Positions 32,344 through 42,258 of a stretch of DNA of 64,000 bases are shown here, piece by piece. The stretch's first letter is position 1, and every line of letters begins with the position of its first letter. Both the position numbers and the translations under genes were made by a program. The stretch lies in contig JACPZK010000029.1 in assembly GCA_016195565.1 (NCBI GenBank), positions 26,870 through 90,869 on the forward strand, read 5' to 3'. A model generated the notes under the pieces. That model worked only from the letters and a program-made list of their open reading frames with translations. It ran no database searches and had not been told where the DNA came from. Source of the stretch: Nitrospirota bacterium (GTDB lineage: Bacteria > Nitrospirota > Thermodesulfovibrionia > Thermodesulfovibrionales > UBA1546).

Positions 32344-33015
32344 ATGACTATTGAAACAGGGCTTCTTGTACTTGAATCAGTGCTGCTTCTTGCCACAATC
32401 ATACTTTTGCTTTTCGGCCTAAAGGAAGGCAGGGGCAGGAAAAAACTTCTGCTTGAGGTTGAGCGGGCAACAAAGGTGCTGACAAGGCAGGAATACTTTC
32501 TGACAGTCACAGATACAATGATGGAAGCCAAGACTGAAGTAATAGGGGCAATAACAGGCAGATTGCCTATAGGAGAAGACAAAAAGAGAACGAGGGATAT
32601 TATAGATACGATTGAAAAATTGACAAAGGAAGGGGTTCGTGTCAGATACCTCATGCCTAAATTCTCTGACAGACTGCATATTGGTTATTTGTATATGAAA
32701 GCCGGCGCTGAGATTCGGTACAGCAGTTGTCTCATGGTACATAACATCCGCTTTATAATTGTGGATGATAGGATTGTTGTAATAGGTATCCCTGAGAGCA
32801 TAGGTGAAAAGGAAGCAACAAAGAAGGGCTATAGAATACCATCAGAAGGTCTTGCATTAATACTTAAAGACTACTTCAATGAGTGCGGCAACCAGATAAG
32901 CTTTGTGGAGTATCTGAAAGAGGTAATCAAGCAGACCGGCACAACGCCCAAACTCCTTGCGCGTGAACTTCAGATAGATGAAACTGAATTAGAAAAGTTT
33001 ACCCAGGCCGCCTAA
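32344..33015 (+). CDS. Membrane-anchored PLD-like protein
   Basis: The 223-residue protein has one N-terminal membrane helix ([20 protein letters not shown]). A cytoplasmic domain follows with segments typical of phospholipase-D-like folds ([49 protein letters not shown]). The HxK motif is replaced by HNIRF, so catalysis is doubtful. The C-terminus has a helix-turn-helix-like end. It overlaps the 3' end of the convergent ebfC gene by 27 nt. Confidence 0.6.
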   Translation: MTIETGLLVLESVLLLATIILLLFGLKEGRGRKKLLLEVERATKVLTRQEYFLTVTDTMMEAKTEVIGAITGRLPIGEDKKRTRDIIDTIEKLTKEGVRVRYLMPKFSDRLHIGYLYMKAGAEIRYSSCLMVHNIRFIIVDDRIVVIGIPESIGEKEATKKGYRIPSEGLALILKDYFNECGNQISFVEYLKEVIKQTGTTPKLLARELQIDETELEKFTQAA

Positions 33016-33324
33016 TCCCGGTATCTGCATTCCTCCGGTAAGCTTTGACATCCCTTCATTGGCCATTTCCTGCGCCCGTCTCAGCGCCTCATTGGCTGCG
33101 GCAAGTATAAGGTCCTGCAGCATCTCAACATCATCAGGATTTACAACATCCTTTTCTATTTTTATGGAGATGATTTCTCCTCCGCCATTGGCAATGACGG
33201 TAACCATGCCTCCGCCTGCTGTTGCTTCAACCGTCTTCTTCTTTGACTCTTCCTGCATCCTCTGCATCTCTGTCTGAAGCTTTTGAGCCTCACGCATAAT
33301 ATCACCGAGCATCTTCTTAGACAT
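32989..33324 (-). CDS. ebfC: Nucleoid-associated protein YbaB/EbfC
   Basis: From ATG 33324 ([28 protein letters not shown] upstream) the protein has 111 residues. The YbaB pattern is complete: [52 protein letters not shown] and a glycine-rich tail. It binds DNA as a dimer. It overlaps dnaX, the usual arrangement. The recR gene that commonly follows is absent here. Confidence 0.94.
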   Translation of the reverse strand: MSKKMLGDIMREAQKLQTEMQRMQEESKKKTVEATAGGGMVTVIANGGGEIISIKIEKDVVNPDDVEMLQDLILAAANEALRRAQEMANEGMSKLTGGMQIPGLGGLGKLF

Positions 33325-35074
33325 CTTTGTTTCCACCCCCTGTATTTTCCTTTAGTTTAACATCAATTATCCTTCCGTCAAAAAGTTCAATCACCTCTTT
33401 TACGGCAGGGTCTGTCAGAACTTTATCCTTCAGGTCTTTTTTACGGATTATTTTCTTTGTCAGAATATCTATTTTAAGTTTTACGGGAGACTTAAGAATA
33501 TCCGAGGCTGTCTGCTCTATCAAATTAGAATTCTTCCTTATAGGCTCTGCAAAAAGCTCTGCCTCATTGCTGTTAAAGGCCAGCGTCAGGACATTTTCTT
33601 TAAGTAAAGGCATTGCCTGTGAAAGCTTTGATGTAATCCTCGGGTCATCAATCTTTTCTCTAATCGCAGTCAGCAAAGAACTGCCGTCAAGCAGCGTTGG
33701 AGATTGAACGTCTTTTTGAGAAGTGTCATTTCCCCGAGCTGCTCGGGAAAATGACACTTCTTTTGTCATGCCGGCTTGTCCGGCATCTTTCTCATCCTGT
33801 ATCGTGTGCCCTGTCGCCTCATTCTCCTCAGCGAACCCGCCTGAGTGCGGGGGCGGCCCGCCGAGGCTGGCATCCTGCATCTTGCCTTGGCTTCTGACTT
33901 CTGACTGTTCTGCTTTACGCGCCGAAGGCAACGGCATCCCCTTCAGGAGCGCATCTATATTCTCTATTGCCTCCTGCACAGGTTTAAGCGTGCTTAAAAA
34001 GCTTATTTTTATCAGCGACATCTCAAGACTGAGCCGCGGCGAGAATGAAGAACGGACATCCAGTTCAGCCTTGGCCATTTCTGAAAGCATAAGGGTAAGC
34101 AGGTCAGGCGAGATCTTCGGCAGTATCCTGCTGACTATTTTTATCTCATCCTCGCTGAGTTCAAGTATCTCTTCGGGCTTCTTTACAAACTTTGCGATAA
34201 GGAGATTTCTGAAAAATTCCACAAGGTCTTTTGCAAAAGACTTGAGGTCAGCCCCCTTATCCACAAGTTCGGATATAACGTTGATAATTTTTTCTCTGTC
34301 GGCGGCAATAACAGCAGATGAAACTTCTGCAAGCATCCCGATATCTGCTATGCCGAGAAGGTCTTTTACTCCGTCTGCATCTATTTCCGAAGAAAACGCT
34401 GTCACCTGATCAAGGATTGTAAGGGAATCCCTCATGCTTCCGTCAGCGGCACGTGCCACCATTTCTATAGCGGAATCAGAGATTTTTATGTCTTCCGATG
34501 ATGCTATATGCCTTACCCTTTCTTTTATTTTTTGAGCTGATATGCGCCTGAAAGGAAGATGCTGGCATCTTGAAAAAATGGTCGCAGGTATTTTTCTTGG
34601 GGCTGTTGTCGCCAATACAAAGATGGCGTGTGGAGGCGGTTCCTCAAGTGTCTTTAAAAGAGCGTTGAATGCAGAGGTTGAAAGCATGTGCGCTTCATCT
34701 ATGATATAAATCTTGTATCTGCCGCCAAGCGGGGTATATTTAACGCCTTCCCTCAAATCCCTTATGTCATCAACGCTGTTATTTGATGCGCCGTCTATTT
34801 CAAGGACATCAATTGATGTGCCGTCTTTAACAGCCGTGCATGATGCGCATGTGCCGCATGGTGACGGTGTCGGCCCGTTTTCGCAGTTAAGCGCCTTTGC
34901 AAGTATCCTTGCAGTGGATGTTTTCCCCACGCCTCTCGGCCCTGAGAATATGTAGGCATGCGCAATCTTTTTCTGTGCGATGGAGTTTTGCAGGATTCGG
35001 ATAATAGGCTCCTGCCCTACGAGGTCGTCAAACCCCTGAGGCCTCCATTTTCTTGCAAGTACAAGGTAGCTCAT
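33317..35074 (-). CDS. dnaX: DNA polymerase III gamma/tau subunit
   Basis: The 585-residue protein has the clamp-loader AAA+ module: Walker [17 protein letters not shown], zinc-binding C-x-[26 protein letters not shown], Walker [12 protein letters not shown] and the arginine finger region ATIFSRCQH. The C-terminal domain III and tau-like tail follow. In the tail, residues about 395-460 ([18 protein letters not shown] and [13 protein letters not shown]) are encoded by repeats, including a 39-bp palindrome at 33721. No frameshift site could be identified with confidence. Confidence 0.96.
   Translation of the reverse strand: MSYLVLARKWRPQGFDDLVGQEPIIRILQNSIAQKKIAHAYIFSGPRGVGKTSTARILAKALNCENGPTPSPCGTCASCTAVKDGTSIDVLEIDGASNNSVDDIRDLREGVKYTPLGGRYKIYIIDEAHMLSTSAFNALLKTLEEPPPHAIFVLATTAPRKIPATIFSRCQHLPFRRISAQKIKERVRHIASSEDIKISDSAIEMVARAADGSMRDSLTILDQVTAFSSEIDADGVKDLLGIADIGMLAEVSSAVIAADREKIINVISELVDKGADLKSFAKDLVEFFRNLLIAKFVKKPEEILELSEDEIKIVSRILPKISPDLLTLMLSEMAKAELDVRSSFSPRLSLEMSLIKISFLSTLKPVQEAIENIDALLKGMPLPSARKAEQSEVRSQGKMQDASLGGPPPHSGGFAEENEATGHTIQDEKDAGQAGMTKEVSFSRAARGNDTSQKDVQSPTLLDGSSLLTAIREKIDDPRITSKLSQAMPLLKENVLTLAFNSNEAELFAEPIRKNSNLIEQTASDILKSPVKLKIDILTKKIIRKKDLKDKVLTDPAVKEVIELFDGRIIDVKLKENTGGGNKDV
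33721..33759. repeat. 39-bp palindrome inside dnaX
   Basis: AAGTGTCATTTCCCCGAGC pairs with GCTCGGGAAAATGACACTT except for one base. It is read in frame in the tau-like tail. It shares TGTCATT ends with the GTCATTCC family. Confidence 0.85.
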
Positions 35075-35084
35075 AATATTTTAA

Positions 35085-35172
35085 GTTTAAAGTTGAAAGT
35101 GAAAAGTTGAAAGTTCAATTGAATTCAAATTTTAACTCTTAACTCCTAACTTTTAATTTCTAACTCTTAACT
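35085..35172. repeat. AGTTAAAAGTT/AACTCTTAACT repeat tract, downstream of 4.5S RNA
   Basis: A cluster of AAAGTTGAAAGT units is followed by complementary AACTCTTAACT units and could fold into a long loose hairpin. A second tract lies on the other side of the 4.5S gene (35312-35399). Confidence 0.75.
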
Positions 35173-35186
35173 GCTTTTGTCTTTCT

Positions 35187-35297
35187 GCAGGCAGGGGACA
35201 ACTTGCTGCGGCACCCAGAGTAAATGCTTACCATTGCTTCCTTCCGGATCTGGTGGGGTTCACATCCCTCTGCTGCGCAGGGCCATCCCCTGCCTGC
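35187..35297 (-). ncRNA. ffs: Signal recognition particle 4.5S RNA
   Basis: The minus strand has the conserved tip CCGGAAGGAAGC with its GGAA tetraloop and symmetrical internal loop, flanked by complementary strands. The ends GCAGGCAGGGGA and TCCCCTGCCTGC pair for 12 bp. The length of about 111 nt fits the short bacterial form. It is the RNA of the protein-targeting complex with Ffh. Its location beside dnaX and tRNA-Ser is common in bacteria. Confidence 0.95.
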
Positions 35298-35311
35298 AAA
35301 ACCCAAACAAT

Positions 35312-35399
35312 GTTTGGAGTTAAAAGTTTAAAGTGAAAAGTTAAAAGTTTGCTAGGTTTTCAACTTGTAACTCTTAACTTTCAACTCTCAACTGTTGTT
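35312..35399. repeat. AGTTAAAAGTT/AACTCTTAACT repeat tract, upstream of 4.5S RNA
   Basis: GGAGTTAAAAGTTTAAAGTG and related units are followed by TAACTCTTAACTTTCAACTC. Direct and inverted units mirror the tract at 35085-35172. Confidence 0.75.
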
Positions 35400-35401
35400 A
35401 A

Positions 35402-35492
35402 TGGCGGAGAGGCAGGGATTTGAACCCTGGGTGCGGGATTAGCGCACACACGATTTCCAGTCGTGCACCTTCGGCCTCTCGGTCACCTCTCC
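35402..35492 (-). tRNA. tRNA-Ser (GGA anticodon)
   Basis: The minus strand reads GGAGAGGTGACCGAGAGGCC, an anticodon loop CTGGAAATC (anticodon GGA), a long class II variable arm, GGTTCAAATCCC in the T loop and an encoded CCA end (35402-35404). The long variable arm and the D loop fit serine. Confidence 0.97.
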
Positions 35493-35587
35493 TCTTTGAG
35501 TCTGCAACAACAAAAAATGTATCTGAAATGTTAACCGATGAAATAGGGTTAAATCAAATTTTACCGCCTAAAATTTTAGATCAATCT

Positions 35588-35956
35588 TTAAAATGCTCTA
35601 TGGATTCTGTATCCGGATTCTGATAATACGATAACCAATGAAGTTTTATCTCTAAGGGATTCTTTTTCATTCAAAAGAACTTCAATGATATCTTCTACCA
35701 TCCGCTTAATATTGATTAATCTGTGCCGAAGCAGTATGACCTTTCCCTGTCCCCACAGTGTTCCAAACTCGATAAGTCCTCCGAAGTCTTTGTCTCCTGA
35801 TAGCAATATCAACCCATGTTTTTCTGAGTATTTTAAAATCGTTTGGTCATCATGTCCTGCAAGACCGATTTCAGGGACATAAAGAATATCGTAGCCTGCT
35901 TTGCGAATCCCTCTCACTATGTCACTATGGACATTTTCATCTGCGAGAAGTTTCAT
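35588..35956 (-). CDS. DUF5615 PIN-like toxin
   Basis: The 122-residue protein begins KLLADENVHSDIVRGIRKAGYDILYVPEIG and has LILLSGDKDFGGLIEF. These carry the acidic residues (D6, E7, D at SGDKD) of the Mut7-C/DUF5615 PIN-like fold. Such proteins pair with DUF433 antitoxins, which is the next gene upstream (5 nt apart). Probably an RNA-cutting toxin. Confidence 0.87.
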   Translation of the reverse strand: MKLLADENVHSDIVRGIRKAGYDILYVPEIGLAGHDDQTILKYSEKHGLILLSGDKDFGGLIEFGTLWGQGKVILLRHRLINIKRMVEDIIEVLLNEKESLRDKTSLVIVLSESGYRIHRAF

Positions 35957-35961
35957 TATTA

Positions 35962-36201
35962 TTAGCGGCCGGCAAAGACCCTTACTTCTTCACCCTGAAA
36001 TTGTCTGGCAGCAAAATCTAATGCCGCCTCCAAGCCGTTTGTAGTCAGTGTTGGATAACCTCGGAGTATCTCCTCCTTTGTCATGCCAGAAGCAATATTC
36101 TGGAGTATCAGGGCAACAGATATTCTTGTGCCTTTTACAATCGGTTTGCCGCCGAGAATTTTTGGGTCACACACAATCAGGTTTTTCTTGAAAGTAGCCA
36201 T
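35962..36201 (-). CDS. DUF433 antitoxin
   Basis: The 79-residue protein has the DUF433 helix-turn-helix pattern: CDPKILGGKPIVKGTRISV, LILQNIASGMTKEEILRGYP and GLEAALDFAARQF. It is expected to bind DNA and neutralise the DUF5615 partner. A minus-strand TATAAT at 36229-36234 lies about 28 bp before its start. Confidence 0.9.
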   Translation of the reverse strand: MATFKKNLIVCDPKILGGKPIVKGTRISVALILQNIASGMTKEEILRGYPTLTTNGLEAALDFAARQFQGEEVRVFAGR

Positions 36202-36327
36202 AAACCCGTCCTCCTTCTATACAGCCATATTATATTGAAGTATACCACACAGAAAACTTATTTTATGCGCAATCTATATTCAAAGATGAGGACTTCCAGA
36301 AAGAAATATTGTGGCGTGATATTATTG

Positions 36328-37755
36328 CTATGTAAGTTTCTTTTTCACAATCTCATTCACAATCTGGGGATTTGCCTTGCCTTTTGTGAGCTTCATAATC
36401 TGACCTACAAAAAAGCCTAAGAGTTTTTCATCCCCTGCCTTAAATCGTTCAACTTCTTTGGGATTTTTTGCAACTACCTCATCAACAGCCTTTTCTATTT
36501 CTGATGTATCGCTTATCTGAATGAGTCCTTTTTCTTTTACAATAGTTTCTGCGTCTTTGCACGTTTTATACATCTCTTCAAACACAGTCTTTGCAATCTT
36601 TCCGCTGATTGTGCCGTTGTCCATGAGCTTTAGCATCTCAGTAAGCTGTTTTGGTTTTAACTGGCATTCCTCTATGGATTTATTCTCTTCATTCAGGAGT
36701 TTTGCCAGCTCGCCCATCATCCAGTTTGCCACTGCCTTTGGCTGTCCGCCTGACCTTACTGCTTCTTCAAACCACTCAGCAAGAGTTTTCTCAGATGTCA
36801 ATAAATCCGCATCGTATTCAGACAATCCATATTCAGATGCAAATCTTTTCCTCTTGGCATCAGGAAGTTCAGGCAAAGACGCCTTAAGCCCATCAATCCA
36901 TTTCTGCTCAACTGTTATCGGCACAAGGTCCGGCTCAGGGAAATAATGGTAGTCATGCGCCTCTTCCTTGCCGCGCATGGATTCTGTAATTCCTTTGTTT
37001 GAATCCCATAACCTTGTTTCCTGAATAATTTTCCTGCCTTCTTCAATAACTTTAATCTGACGTTTTATCTCATATTCAAGCGCCTTTTCAACAAATTTAA
37101 ATGAATTGATGTTCTTGACCTCTGCTCTTGTGCCGTATTCTTTTTGTCCGACAGGCCTGATGGATACATTTGCATCGCATCTTAAGGAGCCCTGCTCCAT
37201 GTTCCCATCGCATACTCCGAGATACCTCAGGATTGCCCTGAGTTTTTTCATGTATTCCGCTGCCTCTCTCGGACTTCTTATATCAGGCTCGGATACAATC
37301 TCCATCAATGGCACTCCAGCCCTGTTGAGGTCAACGAAGCTGTAGTTCCCTGCACCCTCGTGGATGTTCTTTCCGGCATCCTCTTCCATGTGAATCCTTG
37401 TTATGCCGATTCTTTTAATCTCAGCGTCAACAACAATCTCAATAAAACCATGCTCGCATATCGGAAGTTCATACTGGCTTATCTGATAGCCTTTTGGAAG
37501 GTCTGGATAAAAATAATTCTTTCGCGCAAACCTGCTGTAAGAAGAAATCTTGCAGTTAGTTGCCAAGCCTGTCTTTGTTGCGAACTCTATTGCTTTTTTA
37601 TTTAAAACAGGAAGCACACCCGGCATGCCTATGCACACAGGGCATGTCTGTGTGTTTGGCTCCGAGCCGAATCTTGTGGAGCAGCCGCAGAATATTTTGC
37701 TGTCCGTCAGCATCTGAGCATGAACTTCAAGGCCTATCACCGCTTCGTATTTCAT
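36328..37755 (-). CDS. gatB: Asp-tRNA(Asn)/Glu-tRNA(Gln) amidotransferase subunit B
   Basis: The 475-residue protein is a full Gat[21 protein letters not shown], CVCNxx-type zinc cysteines (FCGCSTRFG and CPVCIGMPG), [35 protein letters not shown], and a C-terminal YqeY/GatB helical domain ending NEIVKKKLT. It activates and amidates mis-charged tRNA with GatA. It overlaps gatA by 4 nt. No gatC gene is present in this window. Confidence 0.97.
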   Translation of the reverse strand: MKYEAVIGLEVHAQMLTDSKIFCGCSTRFGSEPNTQTCPVCIGMPGVLPVLNKKAIEFATKTGLATNCKISSYSRFARKNYFYPDLPKGYQISQYELPICEHGFIEIVVDAEIKRIGITRIHMEEDAGKNIHEGAGNYSFVDLNRAGVPLMEIVSEPDIRSPREAAEYMKKLRAILRYLGVCDGNMEQGSLRCDANVSIRPVGQKEYGTRAEVKNINSFKFVEKALEYEIKRQIKVIEEGRKIIQETRLWDSNKGITESMRGKEEAHDYHYFPEPDLVPITVEQKWIDGLKASLPELPDAKRKRFASEYGLSEYDADLLTSEKTLAEWFEEAVRSGGQPKAVANWMMGELAKLLNEENKSIEECQLKPKQLTEMLKLMDNGTISGKIAKTVFEEMYKTCKDAETIVKEKGLIQISDTSEIEKAVDEVVAKNPKEVERFKAGDEKLLGFFVGQIMKLTKGKANPQIVNEIVKKKLT

Positions 37756-39206
37756 AAATTCGGCTTCCTCTTATGCCAGTCTGTTGATTGTTCATAAGCG
37801 TATGCTGCTTTCAGAATGCTCTCCTCGTCAAAGTGCTTCCCGATAATCTGCAAACCAATTGGAAGATTGTTTGATGTGAATCCGCACGGGATTGAGATTG
37901 CAGGTATTCCTGCAAGGTTTACAGAGATTGTGAATATGTCAGAGAGATACATCTGCAGCGGGTCGTCTGTCTTTTCTCCTGATTTAAACGCCGCTGTCGG
38001 AGATGTGGGTGTGACAATCATATCAACGCTATTAAACACCTTTTCAAAATCCGCTTTTATCAAGGTCCTTGCCTGCTGCGCCTTTTTGTAATAAGCATCG
38101 TAATAGCCTGACGAGAGCGCATAAGTCCCAAGCATTATCCTTCTTTTCACCTCAGCCCCAAATCCCTGAGCCCGTGTGTTCATATACATTTCCATCAGGT
38201 CTTTGCCTGCTGCCCTGAAACCGTATTTAACGCCGTCATATCTCGCGAGATTGGATGAAGCCTCTGATGTTGCAAGCACATAGTAAGCTGCAACCGCATA
38301 TTCTGTGTGCGGTAAAGATATCTCAACAGGTATTGCGCCGAGGGATTCAAGCTTCTTGATGGCAGTTTTAACGGATTCTTCTATTTCCCTGTCCATTCCT
38401 TTAATAAAATATTCCTTTGGAATACCTATCTTTAACCCTTTAATTTCGCTTCCCAGTACTTTCGTGAAATCAGGAACAGCAACAGGCGCAGATGTGGAAT
38501 CAAAAGGGTCTTTCCCTGAAATTATATTCAGCAGTATGGCTGAGTCTTTTACATTTTTTGTGATGGGCCCTATCTGGTCTAATGATGATGCAAATGCAAC
38601 AAGTCCGTATCTTGAAACCCTTCCGTAAGTAGGCTTTAACCCTACTACGCCGCACAATGCCGCCGGCTGTCTTATTGAGCCGCCTGTGTCGGAACCGAGA
38701 GCGGCAATACATTCATCTGCAGCAACCGCTGCTGCAGAGCCTCCGCTTGAACCGCCCGGAATTCTTTCAATATCCCATGGATTTCTTGTTGTGAAGAAAC
38801 CCGAATTCTCAGTTGACGACCCCATTGCAAATTCATCGAGATTTGTCTTTCCGATTAGTACATACCCATTTTCACTTAGCCTTGACGTTACAGCGCTCTC
38901 ATAAGGCGGGATAAAGTTTTCGAGGATTTTTGACGAACAGGTAGTGCGTATGCCTTTTGTGCACATGTTATCCTTAATTCCAACCGGAATGCCCTGAACA
39001 GTCAAAGGCCCGCCTTCCTTTATCTGCTTTTGAGCAGCATCAGCCATCCCATAAGCCTGCTCTTTTGACAAGGTGACAAATGCCTTTACTTTACTGTCAA
39101 CAGATTCAATCCTCTGATATATGGAATCCAGAAGTTCCTTTGCAGTGATTTTCCTTTTATCAAGCAGTTCCCTTGCTTCAGAAATGTTAAGCCTGTAAAG
39201 TTCCAA
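37752..39206 (-). CDS. gatA: Amidotransferase subunit A
   Basis: The TTG start at 39206 has GAGGGGG 5 nt upstream and gives the usual 484 residues ([15 protein letters not shown]). A longer frame reaching 39305 adds unrelated residues. The amidase signature is complete: catalytic lysine in [26 protein letters not shown], and the serine-rich [15 protein letters not shown] with [15 protein letters not shown]. It hydrolyses glutamine to supply ammonia to GatB. The 107 bp before it separate it from the divergent riboswitch. Confidence 0.96.
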   Translation of the reverse strand: MELYRLNISEARELLDKRKITAKELLDSIYQRIESVDSKVKAFVTLSKEQAYGMADAAQKQIKEGGPLTVQGIPVGIKDNMCTKGIRTTCSSKILENFIPPYESAVTSRLSENGYVLIGKTNLDEFAMGSSTENSGFFTTRNPWDIERIPGGSSGGSAAAVAADECIAALGSDTGGSIRQPAALCGVVGLKPTYGRVSRYGLVAFASSLDQIGPITKNVKDSAILLNIISGKDPFDSTSAPVAVPDFTKVLGSEIKGLKIGIPKEYFIKGMDREIEESVKTAIKKLESLGAIPVEISLPHTEYAVAAYYVLATSEASSNLARYDGVKYGFRAAGKDLMEMYMNTRAQGFGAEVKRRIMLGTYALSSGYYDAYYKKAQQARTLIKADFEKVFNSVDMIVTPTSPTAAFKSGEKTDDPLQMYLSDIFTISVNLAGIPAISIPCGFTSNNLPIGLQIIGKHFDEESILKAAYAYEQSTDWHKRKPNL

Positions 39207-39313
39207 TTTCCCCCTCTTGGCAATTAGTTTTATAAGTTTAGCATAGAGAACTGAAAGACATCCAGAACATAACCCCTTGCTTTTTTGATTCGTTTGCTGT
39301 AACACTATAAATA

Positions 39314-39497
39314 GTTCAGGTGCTAAAAAGGCTTAATAGGGAATCCTGTTAAATTCAGGAGCGGTCCCGCCGCTGTAATCCCGATTCCGATTGTTTGGTT
39401 GGAATTAAAGCCTTTGCCGGTAATATGCCACTGTTCCGATATATGGGGATGGGAAGGCTGGCAAAGGTCGGGAGAGTCAGAAAACCTGCCTGTGAAC
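39314..39497 (+). promoter_or_regulatory. Cobalamin riboswitch upstream of cobU
   Basis: The P1 arms GTTCAGG and CCTGTGAAC pair. Inside are the AATAGGGAA segment, GGTCCCGCCGCTGTAA, GCCACTGTT with ATGGGGATGGGAAGG, and a B12 box (AGTCAGAAAACCTGCC). These are the fixed elements of the cobalamin aptamer. A possible weak promoter (TTGATT 39285, TATAAA 39306) precedes it. It should turn down the cobU-to-cbiXC operon when adenosylcobalamin is plentiful. Confidence 0.93.
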
Positions 39498-39575
39498 TAC
39501 AGTGAATAGTCGTTAGTGAACAGTGAATAGTTTTTGATGTTTGCTATTCACTAAATACTATTCACTATTCACTGA
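39498..39575. repeat. AGTGAATAG/CTATTCACT palindrome between aptamer and terminator
   Basis: CAGTGAATAGTCGTTAGTG and further AGTGAA units pair with CTATTCACTATTCACTG across an AT-rich loop. It is placed directly after the aptamer P1 stem, so it sits in the riboswitch output region. Confidence 0.85.
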
Positions 39576-39621
39576 AAAGCCTTTCCGTGGAGGAAGGTGA
39601 GGATGAAGTAAATCAGGGTGC

Positions 39622-39666
39622 AATCCTCTCGTCAGCAGAAATGCGGCGAGAGGATTTTTTATTTTT
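39622..39666 (+). terminator. Riboswitch-controlled terminator before cobU
   Basis: AATCCTCTCG (39622-39631) pairs perfectly with CGAGAGGATT (39647-39656) and is followed by TTTTTATTTTT. AAAGGCTT in the aptamer (39327-39334) is complementary to AAGCCTTT (39577-39584) and could feed an alternative fold. Confidence 0.85.
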
Positions 39667-39677
39667 GGGGGAGTGAA

Positions 39678-40232
39678 TTGATAACATTCATCATCGGCGG
39701 AGCAAGAAGCGGAAAAAGTTCGTTTGCCCTGAATCTTGCAAATAATTACACCTCTGCTAAAGAGGGGGTTCGTGGTAGAGACGAAATCTCCTCCACGCCC
39801 AAGAAGGCATATATTGCAACTGCACAGGCGCTGGATGATGAGATGAGAGAGAGAATTGAAAAACATAAAAAAGAGCGGCCAGAAGAGTGGATGACATTTG
39901 AAGAACCGTTGAATATCACCACATTAATAAAGGATATCCAGGACCAATACGAAGTGATTCTTCTTGACTGCCTGACATTGTGGTTATCTAACCTGATGCT
40001 AAACAATTTTGATACCAATAAAGAAATTGAAAGTTTGATTAACGCATTACGCTTAACACCTAACGCTCCACGCATGTTTATTGTCTCAAATGAAGTCGGG
40101 ATGGGTATTGTCCCTGAAAATGAACTGTCAAGGAGATTCAGGGATTTAGCAGGCTATTTAAACCGGAAGGTTGCTGAGATTGCTGATGAGGCGTATCTTG
40201 TGACTGCGGGAATACCGATAAAAATAAAATAA
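39678..40232 (+). CDS. cobU: Adenosylcobinamide kinase/guanylyltransferase
   Basis: Started at TTG 39678 (GGGGGAG upstream) the protein has 184 residues beginning ITFIIGGARSGKSSFALNLA. The P-loop, AYIATAQALDDEMRERIEKHKKERP and the DCLTLWLSNLM motif are the CobU hallmarks. It phosphorylates adenosylcobinamide and attaches GMP in nucleotide-loop assembly. First gene behind the riboswitch terminator; the earlier frame opening lies inside the terminator hairpin. Confidence 0.93.
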   Translation: MITFIIGGARSGKSSFALNLANNYTSAKEGVRGRDEISSTPKKAYIATAQALDDEMRERIEKHKKERPEEWMTFEEPLNITTLIKDIQDQYEVILLDCLTLWLSNLMLNNFDTNKEIESLINALRLTPNAPRMFIVSNEVGMGIVPENELSRRFRDLAGYLNRKVAEIADEAYLVTAGIPIKIK

Positions 40233-40241
40233 CCGTTTTTT

Positions 40242-40336
40242 GTCATTCCCGCCCCGTATCAAGTACGGGGTAAACTCCGGCGGGAATCCAGAGTTTTTAA
40301 ATAAGGTGTTGGATTCCGCATCAAGTGCGGAATGAC
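40242..40336. repeat. GTCATTCC-type palindromic repeat between cobU and cobT
   Basis: Ends GTCATTCC and GGAATGAC enclose CCCCGTATCAAGTACGGGG and a GGATTCCGCATCAAGTGCGG unit. This copy is intergenic. Confidence 0.88.
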
Positions 40337-40365
40337 AAATTAAAAAACCTTACAAGGAGGCGCGA

Positions 40366-41421
40366 ATGGAGTTACTAAATACAACCTTAAGCAGCATCAA
40401 ACTAATAAACAGAGAGTGGTCTGACATTGCGCAAAAACATCTCGACAACCTCACAAAACCGCTCGGCAGCCTCGGAAGGCTTGAGGAGTTTGCAAGAAAA
40501 TTTGTTGCCATAACAGAAAATAAAAATCCGATACTTGATAAAAAAGTTGTCTTTACCTTTGCCGGCGACCACGGCGTAACAGAGGAAGGAGTTTCTGCTT
40601 TTCCAAAAGAAGTAACACAGCAGATGGTATTTAATTTTCTGAGGGGCGGCGCAGGGATAAATGTGCTTGCGCGTCACGCAGGCGCTGATGTTGTCGTTGT
40701 GGATATCGGTGTGGACCATGATTTCGGGGAGATTGAGGGGCTTATAAATCTAAAGGTAATAAACGGCACAAAAAACTTCGCAAAAGAACCTGCCATGACA
40801 AGAGAGGAAGCAATAAAGTGCATGGAAACAGGAATTGAGCTTGCTGATGGATATGCAAAGAAAGGTTATAAGATATTCGGCACAGGCGATATGGGAATCG
40901 GCAACACAACACCGTCAAGCGCCATTGCAGCAGTGCTTACAGGCAGGCCTGTTTCAGAAGTAACCGGCAAAGGCACCGGAATAACTGGTGAATCACTTCA
41001 AAACAAGATTAAGGTCATTGAAAAAGGTATTAATCTAAACAAGCCAAACTCTAATGATGCGATAGATGTGCTTTCAAAGGTTGGCGGCGCAGAGATTGGC
41101 GGCATCGCAGGGTTAATACTCGGCGCAGCATCAAACAGGATTCCGGTTGTGATTGACGGATTCATATCAACTGCAGGCGCATTAATCGCATATTGCATTG
41201 ACCCAAAAGTTAAGGATTACATATTTGCAGCGCATAATTCCGTTGAAATAGGGCATAAGGCAATGCTTGATAAAATGGGGCTAATGCCGATACTTGATTT
41301 GAATTTAAGGCTCGGTGAAGGAACAGGAGCAGCGCTTGCAATGCTCATGATAGAGGCCGGACTAAAGATATATAAAGAAATGGCGACATTCGGCGAGGCA
41401 GGGGTTTCAGAAAAGGCTTAG
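40366..41421 (+). CDS. cobT: Nicotinate-nucleotide:DMB phosphoribosyltransferase
   Basis: The 351-residue protein matches Cob[83 protein letters not shown] and the catalytic glutamate in [13 protein letters not shown]. It makes alpha-ribazole phosphate from nicotinate mononucleotide and a lower-ligand base. AAGGAGG precedes ATG 40366. Part of the riboswitch operon. Confidence 0.97.
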   Translation: MELLNTTLSSIKLINREWSDIAQKHLDNLTKPLGSLGRLEEFARKFVAITENKNPILDKKVVFTFAGDHGVTEEGVSAFPKEVTQQMVFNFLRGGAGINVLARHAGADVVVVDIGVDHDFGEIEGLINLKVINGTKNFAKEPAMTREEAIKCMETGIELADGYAKKGYKIFGTGDMGIGNTTPSSAIAAVLTGRPVSEVTGKGTGITGESLQNKIKVIEKGINLNKPNSNDAIDVLSKVGGAEIGGIAGLILGAASNRIPVVIDGFISTAGALIAYCIDPKVKDYIFAAHNSVEIGHKAMLDKMGLMPILDLNLRLGEGTGAALAMLMIEAGLKIYKEMATFGEAGVSEKA

Positions 41422-41448
41422 AGTCCAGAGTTAGGAGTTGCGGGCAAA

Positions 41449-42258
41449 ATGATAAAACAGATGTTACTTGCATTTCAGTTTCTGACGCTAATACCAGTTA
41501 AGTCACGCATGACGGTTAATGAGGATGATATTGCAAAAAGCGCATCGGTCTTTGTTATAGTCGGTTTCATTCAGGGAATATTGTTGATAACTGCGGACTA
41601 TGTATCAGGCATATTTTTCCATCAGGATCTTGTTATTGCAATAGTATTGCTCATGCTTGTGCTGTCAAATGGAGGATTTCATCTTGACGGGCTTGCGGAC
41701 ACGTTTGACGCCATTGCCGTTAAGTCATCAGGTGATTTTGAGAAGGATAAAGAAAAAAGGCTCTCTGTGATGAAAGACAGTTCAACGGGCCCTGCCGGCG
41801 TGACAGCGATAGTTTTTATACTGCTGCTGAAGTATTCGGCTCTCAAAAACCTGTCACATTTTCTGCCGTTTACTTATTATTCATCACTGCTTCTTATGCC
41901 GGTATTTTCAAAGTGGGCAATGGTTGTGTCAATGCTTCACGGCAAGGCTGCGCGGGAAGATGGTTTGGGGAAAATCTTTATGAACAAAACCGGCTTTAAA
42001 GAGACTGCAATTTCTACTTTGCTTCTTATTCTGATATTAATATTAATACAGGCGCTCTCAAGCCGTTATGCTCTTGGAAATCAGCATGTTTTTTATGCGA
42101 TTCTCTTTGGAGTATTGTATTCTTTCTGCCGCATATCAGTTCATTTCTTTAACAAAAAATTTGGCGGGCTGACAGGGGATACGCTTGGCGCAATAAGCGA
42201 GCTTACGGAAATAGCCTTTTTGTTTATGGTGATAATATGGTCACGACTCTCTATTTAA
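41449..42258 (+). CDS. cobS: Adenosylcobinamide-GDP ribazoletransferase
   Basis: The 269-residue membrane protein shows the CobS pattern: LAFQFLTLIPV at the N-terminus, GGFHLDGLADTFDAI with its acidic residues, MKDSSTGPAGVTAIVF and FGGLTGDTLGAISELTEI. It joins adenosylcobinamide-GDP and alpha-ribazole in the inner membrane. Its 3' end overlaps cobC by 22 nt. Confidence 0.95.
   Translation: MIKQMLLAFQFLTLIPVKSRMTVNEDDIAKSASVFVIVGFIQGILLITADYVSGIFFHQDLVIAIVLLMLVLSNGGFHLDGLADTFDAIAVKSSGDFEKDKEKRLSVMKDSSTGPAGVTAIVFILLLKYSALKNLSHFLPFTYYSSLLLMPVFSKWAMVVSMLHGKAAREDGLGKIFMNKTGFKETAISTLLLILILILIQALSSRYALGNQHVFYAILFGVLYSFCRISVHFFNKKFGGLTGDTLGAISELTEIAFLFMVIIWSRLSI

Noticed and set aside
36521..36946. 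Plus-strand frame inside gatB
   Set aside because: Mirror frame of a conserved gene with serine/phenylalanine-rich shadow composition.
39207..39305. Longer gatA reading frame
   Set aside because: The extra 33 residues have no family match, and the TTG at 39206 has a strong ribosome site and gives the normal length.
39618..39677. Upstream extension of cobU
   Set aside because: It lies within the riboswitch terminator hairpin and encodes unrelated residues.
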